Origin: CALOCY01 sp942491975
GTDB lineage: Bacteria; Bacteroidota; Bacteroidia; Bacteroidales; Prolixibacteraceae
Assembly: GCA_942491975.1 (NCBI GenBank)
Contig: CALOCY010000004.1
Span: 1,550,001 to 1,614,000, forward strand
Direction of reading: 5' to 3'
DNA: 64,000 bases
This document shows positions 33,260 through 42,095 of the stretch, in pieces (the first letter of the stretch is position 1; every line of letters begins with the position of its first letter). The position numbers and the translations under genes were made by a program. Below the pieces are notes generated by a model. The model saw nothing but the letters and a program-made list of their open reading frames with translations, did not search any database and was not told the origin of the DNA.

Positions 33260-33422
33260 TTTTTTAAATTTAGAATCAAGAACCAGGTATCAAGACACAA
33301 GACAAAAAACAGGATAATCAACACAGTTGCTTTCATTCATTTATTCCTGTATGTTTAGTTTATATATGGATATTTTGTCTTTTTCTATTTGTTGTCATGA
33401 AAAAGCTTCAAAAAAATTGCAT

Positions 33423-33956
33423 TTAAATTAAAAAGTAGAGGTGTGGTTTTGTCCCTGCTTCGGGAATGAGTGTTTTGTATTTCCGTTTTTTCAACACCTT
33501 GCTTACTTCCGAGTTGGGATCGTCGAGATCGCCATAGTACATGCATTTTGTGGGACATACGGCTACACAGGCCGGTTTTTGGCCTTGTTTCCCCCGGTGT
33601 TCGCAGAATGTGCATTTATCGACATATCCTTTGGGATGTACATAACGTGCGTCGTAAGGGCATGAAGTGATGCAGGCACCGCACCCGATGCATTTTATCT
33701 CTTTTACACGTACAATTCCACCATCGTCGATATAGCTTGCCCCGGTAGGACAACAACGTACACACGGTGCATTTTCGCAGTGATTGCAGCGTTCCGAACG
33801 GTTTTCCAACTCCAACTGCGGATAAGTACCATCGGTAACCTCTACCACCCAGTCACGGCAATACCCGATAGGCACGTTATTCTCGGTCTGACAGGCCACC
33901 ACACAGTCACTGCACCCCACACATTTTTTGGTATCTATAGCCATTGCATATCTCAT
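33423..33956 (-). CDS. psrB: 4Fe-4S electron-transfer subunit (PsrB/PhsB-like)
   Basis: 177 residues with four cysteine clusters: CVGCSDCVVAC, CNHCENAPCVRCC, CIGCGACITSCPY and CTFCEHRG followed by CVAVCPTKC. This is the four-cluster pattern of DMSO-reductase-family beta subunits, which move electrons from the membrane subunit to the molybdenum subunit. It begins 3 nt after psrA. Confidence 0.95.
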   Translation of the reverse strand: MRYAMAIDTKKCVGCSDCVVACQTENNVPIGYCRDWVVEVTDGTYPQLELENRSERCNHCENAPCVRCCPTGASYIDDGGIVRVKEIKCIGCGACITSCPYDARYVHPKGYVDKCTFCEHRGKQGQKPACVAVCPTKCMYYGDLDDPNSEVSKVLKKRKYKTLIPEAGTKPHLYFLI

Positions 33957-33959
33957 AGC

Positions 33960-36200
33960 CTATGCATTTTTTCCGTTATTAAACCTGAATGTCACAAAGT
34001 TTCCCCGCATGCCTGTCCCCCCCATAATGGGATCAGTTAGTACTTTGGTGATCAATTGCGAATCACTTGCCCCTTTTCCGTAGGTACGGGTGAGTTTTTT
34101 GTTGGAGTGCCCAAAGCCATGCACCATATATATTGCATCCCAACGGATACGTTCTGTTACCCTTGCTTTAATGGGAAATTCAGATATCACACCGTCCTGA
34201 TTTTCCAACCAGATGTATTGTCCGTTTTTGATACCCCATTCTTTAGCTACCTTCGGATTGATCCACGCCGCATTTTCATCCATGAGATCAACCAGGTTCG
34301 GGTTGTTTGCCGTACGGCTAAAGGTGTGCATGGGCGCACGTCCGTATATGAGGCGGTAGTAGCCTTCAGCCGGTTCCTCGTGCGGTGTGTATTTAGGTAT
34401 GGCATCGAATCCTTCTTCAGCGAAAGCCGTAGAGTAGAGTTCAATTTTACCCGTATTGGTATCGAATTCAATTTCCTCACCATCAGCATAGTAGAGATCA
34501 TCGTATTTCCGTTTCCAGCGTTTTACCCCTTCACGCTGCATCTCTTCCAGCGAGGTACCCATTTTTTTCAGTTGCCAGTCGAGTTCTTCTTCCTGTGTTT
34601 TAAACGGGAAATAGTCGGCAAGCCCCAGCCGTTTGGCCAGTTCTTTCGCCATCCACCATGCCGGTTTTGTATCGTATTTAGGCCGGGCAGCAGGCATACG
34701 CAATGCAATGCTCGGCTCACGTCCCTGGTTCACCCTAATACTGTCATAGCGTTCCAAATACGTACATTCGGGTAGTATTACATCGGCCCATCCTGTTATT
34801 TCCATGGGCATGGTATCTACCACTACCAGCAGATCTAGGTTTTGTATGGCTTCAATTGTTTTTTTCCTGTCGGGAAGGGTTTTTATGAGGTTGGTGCCGT
34901 TGATAATCCATCCTTTTACGCTACAGTCCATGAAAGGGGAAGGGATTGTAGCATCGCAGATACCGTTTGCCAGTGCCAGGTCGGCCAGGATAAATTTTCC
35001 GTCCATGGCTTCCCGCCAGGTACGGCGTGGTTTTGGAAATTCCGGATGTGGTACGACAGGCACTTTTGCCTTTTCGGGACGGAAGAAACCACCCCTGCGC
35101 CCCCAGCTTCCTAACAGGGCATTGAGAATGGCAATGGCCCTTTCACGTTGTGTATCATCGCCGTACCATGTCACATGACGTCCCGGGTGTACAATTACAG
35201 CAGGCGAGGCATTGGCCATCTCTTTGGCTGTTTTTCGAATAACATCAGGTTTGATAGTGGTGATGCCATATGCCCATTCCGGGGTCATGTTCCTGACGTG
35301 TTCTTTGAGTTCTTTAAAGCCGTAAGTGTATTTTTCGATGTATTTTTTATCGTACCACTCTTCATAAATCAGCACGTGTATCCATGCCAATAACAGAGCC
35401 ATGTCGGTGGCCGGCTTAATGGGCAGCCAGTGTTTTGATTTGGAGGCGGCAACAGAGAAACGGGGATCGACGGTGATGATGGTTGCCCCTTTGTCGATGG
35501 CATCCGACATTTCCTGTACCTGTCCATTGTGCATGTTTTCCCCCAGGTGGTAGCCAATCAATACCAGGCATTTTGTATCGCGAATATCTGTGGGTTCGGG
35601 CGAGTTTACCCCTTCACCAAATGTAGCAATGAAGCCCACTTCACGTGGCCCGCGGCATTGTGCATATGAAGGTGCGGCTATGTTGGTTGACCCAAATGCC
35701 CTCAATAGGTTGCCAAAGTAGGTCCCCCCCGACCCGTGGGTAAAAAGTGCTGTACATTCCGGACCATGCTCTTCTTTGATCTTGAGCATTTTTTCGGCAA
35801 TGTAGTCCAGTGCTTCTTCCCAGGTGGCATCACGGAATACCTGTTTACCCCGCTCCGCTATACGAATCAGCGGGTTTTTCAGGCGGTCTTCATCGTGATA
35901 CATCCCTACACCTCCCGTTCCGCGGGGACAGAAACGTCCGTTACAGTGAGGGTCTAAGTTGTTCCCTGTAATTTTCTGAATATTTCCCTCTTCGTTTTTG
36001 TACACCCAACCTGCACATTTCCAGAAACAGACTTCACAATAGGTAGGGGTGCGCCCCAGGTCTTCAGGAAGTTTGTAAAGCGGCTCCCCCTCTTTTAATG
36101 CTTTCGAAGAGGAGATTGCCCCCAGATAGCTCCCGCCGAATATCACCCCTGCTGCACTCAATGCAGAAATCTTTATAAAATCCCTCCTGCTTTTTGCCAT
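33960..36200 (-). CDS. psrA: molybdopterin catalytic subunit, polysulfide/thiosulfate reductase-like
   Basis: 746 residues from the ATG at 36200, which gives a Tat signal MAKSRRDFIKISALSAAG; the upstream Met at 36251 is rejected. YCEVCFWKCAGW and CNGRFCPRG bind the FS0 4Fe-4S cluster. SYAQCRGPREVG places Cys as the Mo ligand, as in PsrA/PhsA rather than the Ser or Asp of other family members. It would act in the periplasm, reducing polysulfide, thiosulfate or tetrathionate. Linkage to YeeE/YedE transporters favours thiosulfate or polysulfide, but arsenate/selenate-type relatives cannot be excluded. First gene of the block; upstream palindromes may bind a regulator. Confidence 0.92.
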   Translation of the reverse strand: MAKSRRDFIKISALSAAGVIFGGSYLGAISSSKALKEGEPLYKLPEDLGRTPTYCEVCFWKCAGWVYKNEEGNIQKITGNNLDPHCNGRFCPRGTGGVGMYHDEDRLKNPLIRIAERGKQVFRDATWEEALDYIAEKMLKIKEEHGPECTALFTHGSGGTYFGNLLRAFGSTNIAAPSYAQCRGPREVGFIATFGEGVNSPEPTDIRDTKCLVLIGYHLGENMHNGQVQEMSDAIDKGATIITVDPRFSVAASKSKHWLPIKPATDMALLLAWIHVLIYEEWYDKKYIEKYTYGFKELKEHVRNMTPEWAYGITTIKPDVIRKTAKEMANASPAVIVHPGRHVTWYGDDTQRERAIAILNALLGSWGRRGGFFRPEKAKVPVVPHPEFPKPRRTWREAMDGKFILADLALANGICDATIPSPFMDCSVKGWIINGTNLIKTLPDRKKTIEAIQNLDLLVVVDTMPMEITGWADVILPECTYLERYDSIRVNQGREPSIALRMPAARPKYDTKPAWWMAKELAKRLGLADYFPFKTQEEELDWQLKKMGTSLEEMQREGVKRWKRKYDDLYYADGEEIEFDTNTGKIELYSTAFAEEGFDAIPKYTPHEEPAEGYYRLIYGRAPMHTFSRTANNPNLVDLMDENAAWINPKVAKEWGIKNGQYIWLENQDGVISEFPIKARVTERIRWDAIYMVHGFGHSNKKLTRTYGKGASDSQLITKVLTDPIMGGTGMRGNFVTFRFNNGKNA

Positions 36201-36223
36201 CAGTTGTATTTTAATATATAAAT

Positions 36224-36254
36224 ATCTATTTTTATAGATGTAAATATACATCTA
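36224..36254 (-). promoter_or_regulatory. two overlapping palindromes upstream of psrA, candidate operator
   Basis: TAGATGTA-AATA-TACATCTA (36235-36254, 8-bp arms) and ATCTAT-TTTT-ATAGAT (36224-36239) lie 24-54 nt upstream of the psrA start. TATATTTA within the first resembles TAnnTTTG with one mismatch. Such paired dyads often bind dimeric regulators; the regulator is unknown. Confidence 0.5.
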
Positions 36255-36314
36255 ATAATTGTATCTGCCCCATTTTGCTCGGCATATCATTGATAGCATG
36301 TTTCATACTAACAA

Positions 36315-36366
36315 TTGAAAGGTGTGTTAAGATATTTAATTTTAAATACTTACACAACCTTTTCAA
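36315..36366. repeat. imperfect hairpin between psrA and the transposase remnant
   Basis: TTGAAAGGTGTGTTAAG and CTTACACAACCTTTTCAA form an imperfect 17-18-bp inverted repeat. It could be the end of the decayed insertion element at 36423-36713 or a terminator of it. Confidence 0.35.
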
Positions 36367-36422
36367 TCAAGTAAAGTTTGAGCAGCAAAGTAATTTTTAT
36401 TGATTCTAAATATGATAGCGTA

Positions 36423-36713
36423 TTAGAAACTGTTTTGAAAAAGGATTTTGAATTCTGTGTTGAGTTTTGCAAACAACAGATTTTCACTATCAATAGATTC
36501 TGCAGTTAGGCTTAAAAAGATTACTTCCAAATCAGAAAATCGTGGCTTTGTGCCTGGCCTACAAACATTTCCTTCTGTATCGAATAAGTTTTTGCTGTGT
36601 AACTTGCAAATATTCACTATTTTATCAAAATTTTCCTTTAAGTTGTGCATAGAAATACAGTTTAAAGATCGAAACCTTAATTTCAACGATGTGTACAACT
36701 TTCTTAAAACCAT
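36423..36713 (-). pseudogene. IS982-like transposase N-terminal remnant
   Basis: 96 codons. From MHNLKENFDKIVNICKLH the sequence looks like the N-terminus of IS982-family transposases (about 290 residues), including GTKPRFSDLEVIFLSL. It stops after about 75 family-like residues at EFKILFQNSF, so the catalytic DDE part is gone. No other transposase fragment follows within the window. A relic of an insertion just upstream of the respiratory operon. Confidence 0.7.
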
Positions 36714-36717
36714 TTTT

Positions 36718-36799
36718 TTATAATTCTAACTCCGCCAACGGGTTACAGTTGTTAATAAAATTGTAATCGACAGATGTGATATTTCTGGCGGAATTATAA
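36718..36799. repeat. imperfect inverted repeat upstream of the transposase remnant
   Basis: TTATAATTC (36718-36726) with CCGCCA (36732-36737) mirrors TGGCGGAATTATAA (36786-36799) apart from a 5-nt insertion. It directly abuts the remnant 5' end and may be an element terminus. The rest of 36800-37021 shows no gene or RNA that I can support. Confidence 0.35.
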
Positions 36800-37021
36800 T
36801 CGGCGAAACCAAAAGTGAAATTTTTTAGCGGCATATTTTTAAGAGTGACCTAAAATTTCCACCACTATAATCCGCAGCAATTTCGCTAAAATTCCCCACA
36901 GTACAATAAATATTAACCTGAGTCCGACTATAAAACATCTTTATCCAAGATGCATATAATTCACTCATTACGTGTGTGTTAATTCGAGTTCTTAAATCGA
37001 ACTGAGGTTATTATTATCTTT

Positions 37022-39718
37022 TCATTTTTTTACTGTTAAAATTTCTCTTAGCCTGATGTCGTTAGAGGAAGTTCCTATCATTATCCTGAATTGACCCGGT
37101 TCAATTATTCTGTTCATATCCTCGTCCAACATGGTTAACTGCTCAGAGGTTATTTCAAATGTCAGTTCTTTTGTTTCCCCTTTTTTCAGATGAACCCGGG
37201 AAAAACTTTTTAACTCCAAAACAGGGCGCGCTACAGAAGCAAACAGGTCTTTGATGTATAGTTGAACCACTTCGTCTCCATCATAATTTCCCGTATTTGT
37301 AATCTTAAACCTGACAAAAGTGTTTTCTCCCGATTCAATTTCGGGGTTGTCAATTGTCAGGTTATTATATTCAAAGCTGGTATAGCTTAAACCGTATCCA
37401 AACGGGAATAGCGGTTTTCCGGTAAGGTTTATATAGTCGTCCCCTCTTCCGGTCGGCTTATGATTGTAATAGAGCGGTAATTGTGATTCATGAACAGGAA
37501 AAGTTATTGGCAACCGTCCGGCAGGATTATAATCGCCAAACAGTATATCTGACACAGCATTTCCGCCTTCATCCCCCGGATACCATACGCTTACTATTGA
37601 TGAAACCTGATTTATCCACTTGTTCATAGTTATTGCACTTCCCCCAACCAAAATAACGGCAACGGGTTTTCCGGTTGCTGATACCTTTTTAATGAGTTCT
37701 TCCTGATGCCCAGGTAAAGAGAGGAATGCCCGATCCCTGAATTCGCCTTCCTCAATTCCTGCAACAACAATTGCCACATCACTTTTTTTAGCCGTATTTA
37801 CTGCATCCTGTATCTCTTTTTCCCATTTTTTGTCCACACCGAGGTTCCACACCAGTTTAACCCTTACATTTCCAACGGTTTCATAAAATTCGACTTTGAT
37901 ATCATATTCTTTATCTTTTTCAAAGTAGTAGCTTTGGGTAATCAATTGAAACGTCTGTTTTCTCCAGTTGTTTATAATAAGTTCATTGTTGATGTACAGC
38001 CTGTATCCATCATCACCTTTTAACCCTATTTCGAAGTTTCCTGTTCCAGGGGGGGTGAGCTTTCCTGTCCACCTAACAGCATAACAATCATAGTTGATCT
38101 TTTCCTGGTTGGGAGAGAATAGTGTCCACCTGAAATCAATTGTCGGGTCAATTCTGGTCATTGCCGGATTGCCTTCAAAAGAGGTATTGTTAAAATATTC
38201 CCCTTTTAATCCCGGTTCTTTTTTTCCGTTTTGACAACAATAGAGGTTGTCTGCTGGTATAGTAATAAAATCAACAGATTCCCTGCCACAGCCCGGTGCG
38301 TAATTTATTTTGCATGATTTACCCATTTTGTTTTCAATTCCCTGCAAAATGCTGACAGGGTTATTTCCCGGCCCGGAGTACCCGCCAAGCCTGGCTTCTT
38401 TGGCATCGGTTCCTATAACTGCAACCGATTTTATGTTTTTGTCAAGCGGGAGTGTATTTTTTTCATTTTTTAGCAGGACAATAGATTCACAGGCAGCCTT
38501 CCTGGCCAGTTTTCCGTGTTCGTCAGATCCGTTCCATTTTTTAGCATCATTTGCATGGGTGTATGGATGTTCAAACAACCCCAGTTTGAATTTAGCCCGA
38601 AGTACCCTTCGAACAGCTTCATTGATAGCTGTTTCATCAATCATTCCTTGTTCAAAAGCCTTGTAAAAGAGGGGGTAATGGTCATAAGAGGTCTGGAATA
38701 TTACATCCAGTCCGTTTTCTATTGCCTGTTTGGTAGATTCAGCATAATTTTTTGCCGTAAAGTGCAATACATTTGCCCCACCGGTTGCTCCGGCATCGGA
38801 AATGACAAAGCCATTAAATCCCCACTCTTTTTTTAGTTTTTGGTTTAATAACCAGTCATTTGCTGTACATTGCCTGCCGTCCAATGAGTTGTAGGATGTC
38901 ATTACCGACCATGCTTTTGCTTTTTGAAAGCATGCTTTGAATGCAGGAAAGTAGATTTCCTCCATCAATCTTTCGTTGAAATGAACAGGGTAGCTGTCCC
39001 TGCCCCCGTCACCAACATTGGCAACAAAATGTTTTGGGGTTGTTAAAATGCCTGACTTTTCAAACTGAGAAATAAATGATAATGCCATTTGGGTGGTGAG
39101 AAACGGGTCTTCCCCATATGTTTCTTCAACCCTTCCCCAGCGGACATCCCGGGCTATGTTTAATACCGGGGATAGTATCTGCCTAACCCCCCTGGTTTTC
39201 GTTTCCCTAGCAATGGCACGGGCAACGTCTCCCATCAATGCCGTGTCAAATGTTGCAGCCAGCCCGATGGATTGGGGGAAGGCTGTAGCCCCCTCCCTGA
39301 CTAAGCCATGCAGTGCTTCATCAAAGGGGATGATGGGGATCCCCAACCGTGTTTCTTCAATAAAATATTTTTGAATTTCATTAATTAATTCAGCAACCTC
39401 TTTTGCAGTCCCTCCTCCGGAATAGTCCAGCAACTGTTCTGCTTCGTTTCCTGATTTTCCTTTTGTAGCAACCTGAAAACCAAATATTCCATGCTTATAT
39501 TTTTCTTTTCCATCAGATAGGTCTCCCGGTATCATAAATAATTGCCAGAATTTTTCTTCCAAAGTCATCCTGGATAACAGGTCGTCTACCCTTTCTTCAA
39601 TAGGTATATTAGCATTTTTGTATTTTAAGTTGTTTTCTTTTTTACAGGAGATAGTGGTTACCACTAAAGTTGTAAACAACAGATTGAACAGTATCGTTCT
39701 GGTTGTATTTGCATTCAT
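37022..39718 (-). CDS. GH3 beta-glycosidase with inserted PA14 domain (lipoprotein)
   Basis: 898 residues. Signal peptide with lipobox TTISC at the N-terminus. The GH3 TIM-barrel (about 40-370) contains the nucleophile block FVISDAGATGG, and the alpha/beta sandwich domain (about 400-490 and 640-740) includes VAVIGTDAKEARLGGYSG and VVVAGIEEGEFRDRA. A PA14 carbohydrate-binding insert sits at about 500-640 (GLKGEYFNN, GDDGYRLYINNELI). A C-terminal fibronectin-III-like domain (about 790-890) closes the protein. It should remove terminal beta-sugars (glucose or xylose type) at the cell surface; exact specificity is unclear. Alone, divergent from the CoA-transferase gene. Confidence 0.93.
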   Translation of the reverse strand: MNANTTRTILFNLLFTTLVVTTISCKKENNLKYKNANIPIEERVDDLLSRMTLEEKFWQLFMIPGDLSDGKEKYKHGIFGFQVATKGKSGNEAEQLLDYSGGGTAKEVAELINEIQKYFIEETRLGIPIIPFDEALHGLVREGATAFPQSIGLAATFDTALMGDVARAIARETKTRGVRQILSPVLNIARDVRWGRVEETYGEDPFLTTQMALSFISQFEKSGILTTPKHFVANVGDGGRDSYPVHFNERLMEEIYFPAFKACFQKAKAWSVMTSYNSLDGRQCTANDWLLNQKLKKEWGFNGFVISDAGATGGANVLHFTAKNYAESTKQAIENGLDVIFQTSYDHYPLFYKAFEQGMIDETAINEAVRRVLRAKFKLGLFEHPYTHANDAKKWNGSDEHGKLARKAACESIVLLKNEKNTLPLDKNIKSVAVIGTDAKEARLGGYSGPGNNPVSILQGIENKMGKSCKINYAPGCGRESVDFITIPADNLYCCQNGKKEPGLKGEYFNNTSFEGNPAMTRIDPTIDFRWTLFSPNQEKINYDCYAVRWTGKLTPPGTGNFEIGLKGDDGYRLYINNELIINNWRKQTFQLITQSYYFEKDKEYDIKVEFYETVGNVRVKLVWNLGVDKKWEKEIQDAVNTAKKSDVAIVVAGIEEGEFRDRAFLSLPGHQEELIKKVSATGKPVAVILVGGSAITMNKWINQVSSIVSVWYPGDEGGNAVSDILFGDYNPAGRLPITFPVHESQLPLYYNHKPTGRGDDYINLTGKPLFPFGYGLSYTSFEYNNLTIDNPEIESGENTFVRFKITNTGNYDGDEVVQLYIKDLFASVARPVLELKSFSRVHLKKGETKELTFEITSEQLTMLDEDMNRIIEPGQFRIMIGTSSNDIRLREILTVKK

Positions 39719-39988
39719 TATTTTAGGTATTTTGATGGCTTGTGTTTCCTGAGGGATAAATTTAGTAAAAGTTCTTTTGTGTTGTAAAGGAAAATTGAAA
39801 AGGGGGAGATGGGCATGTAGCGTTAACTTAACATTAATTCAAGAGGATATCCTTTTTGTTTTACAATTAGATTTATTTATTTGATTATCAACACTTAATG
39901 ATGGTTTTCTGTTGTTAAAAATAGTTTTTTGGAATTTATTTTGGTTATTTTTACGGCTGTTTTTAGTACGGAAAAGAGAAAGAGGGTT

Positions 39989-41308
39989 ATGAAACCAATC
40001 AGATATGTAAGTGCCGAAGAGGCGGTTAAGGTGATAAAGACCAATGACCGGATTCATATACATAGTGTTGCCTGTGCCCCACAGCAGTTGATCCAGGCCA
40101 TGTGTAAAAGGGGGAGGAACAGGGAATTTCACCATGTCCGGATACAGCATTTACATACCGAAGGACCTGCCCCTTATGCAGATCCCGGGTTTGAAGGGAT
40201 ATTTATACTGGAGTCGTTTTTTGTAGGGCATAATGTAAGAAAGCAGACACAGGCGGGTTATGCCGATTATATCCCGGTATTTTTAGGCGAAACGCAGAAA
40301 CTTATACGTGAAGGGGTATTGCCTGTTGATGTTGCTTTTATCCAGGTGTCGCCACCGGACAAACACGGTTATGTTTCGATGGGTACTTCGGTAGATGCAT
40401 CACTCGCTGCCGTTGAGATGGCCAAAACGGTTATTGCGGTTGTGAACCCCAATGTGCCACGTGCTTTTGGTGATGCGATTATCCCGGCAGGTTCTATTGA
40501 TATATTTTGTGAAGATAATACCCCGCTTATTGAAGCGAAACCGGTACCTGTTTCGGAAACCGACAGGAAAATCGGGGCATATTGTGCCGAGTTGATTGAG
40601 GATGGTGCAACCCTTCAGATGGGTATCGGTGCGATTCCCAACGCAGTTCTTTCGATGTTGGGTAACCATAAAGACCTAGGGGTACATACCGAGATGTTTG
40701 CTGATGGCATATTGCCACTGGTAGAAAAGGGGGTGGTTAATGGGCGCAGAAAGAAGATAGATGTAGGTAAGATGGTGTCTACTTTCCTGATGGGATCGAA
40801 AGAGTTGTATGACTTTATTGACGATAACCCCGGTGTATTGATGATGGATGTAAGGTATACCAATACCCCTGAAATTATTCAGCGCAACCCAAAGGTAACA
40901 GCTATTAATTCGGCTATTCAGGTCGATATTACAGGGCAGGTGTGTGCAGATTCCATCGGGACTAAATTTTATTCAGGGGTAGGGGGACAGGTTGATTTTA
41001 TCCGCGGGGCTGCCGGTTCGGAAGGAGGCAAACCGATTATTGCAATGCCTTCGGTTACGGCTAAAGGGGTGAGTAAGATTGCACCAACGCTTAACCTTGG
41101 GTCAGGCGTTGTGTCTACCCGTTCAAATGTCCATTGGATTGTAACGGAACACGGGGCTGTTGACCTTTTCGGGAAGACACTTCAGGAACGTTCGAAATTG
41201 ATCATTAGCATTGCGCATCCCGATCATCAGGAAGAGCTTGACCGTGCTGCGCTTGAGCGTTTTGGCCCCCATTATCATTTTGTGTGGGGGGTGAAAGAGG
41301 AAAAGTAG
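39989..41308 (+). CDS. acetyl-CoA hydrolase / 4-hydroxybutyrate CoA-transferase family protein
   Basis: 439 residues from the ATG at 39989; a 20-residue in-frame extension is rejected. The family blocks are GVLPVDVAFIQVSPPDKHGY, MGIGAIPNAVL and GVHTEMFADG, whose Glu is the covalent CoA-carrying residue in class I CoA-transferases. The family includes AbfT, Cat1 and acetyl-CoA:succinate transferases, so it probably swaps CoA between acetate, propionate, succinate or butyrate. Near the propionate genes at 41.7 kb, but a terminator separates them. Confidence 0.88.
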   Translation: MKPIRYVSAEEAVKVIKTNDRIHIHSVACAPQQLIQAMCKRGRNREFHHVRIQHLHTEGPAPYADPGFEGIFILESFFVGHNVRKQTQAGYADYIPVFLGETQKLIREGVLPVDVAFIQVSPPDKHGYVSMGTSVDASLAAVEMAKTVIAVVNPNVPRAFGDAIIPAGSIDIFCEDNTPLIEAKPVPVSETDRKIGAYCAELIEDGATLQMGIGAIPNAVLSMLGNHKDLGVHTEMFADGILPLVEKGVVNGRRKKIDVGKMVSTFLMGSKELYDFIDDNPGVLMMDVRYTNTPEIIQRNPKVTAINSAIQVDITGQVCADSIGTKFYSGVGGQVDFIRGAAGSEGGKPIIAMPSVTAKGVSKIAPTLNLGSGVVSTRSNVHWIVTEHGAVDLFGKTLQERSKLIISIAHPDHQEELDRAALERFGPHYHFVWGVKEEK

Positions 41309-41343
41309 ATTGTTAGCAAGACAGATTATTTGATAAAATATTG

Positions 41344-41374
41344 AAAAACCGGCTGATAGAGGCCGGTTTTTTTT
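41344..41374 (+). terminator. terminator after the CoA-transferase gene
   Basis: AAAAACCGGC (41344-41353) and GCCGGTTTTT (41362-41371) pair over 10 bp, loop TGATAGAG, followed by TTT. The rest of the gap to 41663 is AT-rich with one promoter element at 41604-41611. Confidence 0.88.
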
Positions 41375-41603
41375 AATGTTTTAATCACAATTTGATATTA
41401 AAGTGAGCTTAGCCCGTTTAAACATTAAATTGGTATAATAATATGTGTTCAGCCTATCTGGTATTGATAATTATCATCTAACCGGAATAAAAAATAGCGG
41501 AACTTTGTAATGGCGGTTTTATGGTAAAAAGTCAATGCTGAAGAACATATTTTTAAATGTTCGAATATTTGGCTCAAAAAATAGAAAAGAGCAGTAAGAT
41601 GCC

Positions 41604-41611
41604 TACTTTTG
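41604..41611 (+). promoter_or_regulatory. -7 promoter element of the methylmalonyl-CoA operon
   Basis: TACTTTTG matches TAnnTTTG, 52 nt before the epimerase ATG. No -33 TTG at the standard 19-nt distance. Confidence 0.5.
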
Positions 41612-41663
41612 CCCATTATTCAGGGATGGATTTATTGTTTACTTTATAATAAACTACAAAATA

Positions 41664-42068
41664 ATGAAAGTTACTCATATTGAGCACATTGGAATTGCTG
41701 TTGATCGTCTTGAAGAGGCAATTCCGTATTATGAAAAGGTGTTGGGGCTGAAATGCTACAACATTGAAGAGGTTGTTGAGCAAAAAGTGAAGACGGCATT
41801 TTTTAAGGTGGGAGATACCAAAATAGAGTTGCTTGAGACAACAGACCCCGAAGGGCCTGTCGGTAAATTTATTGAGAAAAAGGGTGCCGGAATACATCAC
41901 CTTGCATTTGCTGTTGACAATGTGGATAAAGCGTTGGCTGATGCAGAAGAGAATGGTGTCCGCCTTATTGATAAAACACACCGAAAAGGTGCCGAAGGGC
42001 TGAATATTGGTTTTTTGCACCCTAAGTCTACATTTGGGGTGTTGACTGAATTTTGTGGCGACGAATAA
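41664..42068 (+). CDS. mce: methylmalonyl-CoA epimerase
   Basis: 134 residues, single vicinal-oxygen-chelate fold. Metal ligands are recognisable in THIEHIGIAVDRL (His), ELLETTDPEGPV (Glu) and GIHHLAFAVDN (His), with a terminal LTEFCGDE. It interconverts the R and S forms of methylmalonyl-CoA. It starts the operon that continues with the sodium-pumping decarboxylase, so it links B12-dependent mutase product to decarboxylation to propionyl-CoA. Confidence 0.96.
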   Translation: MKVTHIEHIGIAVDRLEEAIPYYEKVLGLKCYNIEEVVEQKVKTAFFKVGDTKIELLETTDPEGPVGKFIEKKGAGIHHLAFAVDNVDKALADAEENGVRLIDKTHRKGAEGLNIGFLHPKSTFGVLTEFCGDE

Positions 42069-42095
42069 GAAGACATATAATATCATATTTAGACG

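Noticed and set aside
34056..34775. 239-residue plus-strand frame opposite psrA
   Set aside because: Antisense to a clear catalytic subunit with Fe-S and Mo-ligand motifs; its composition is that of a shadow frame.
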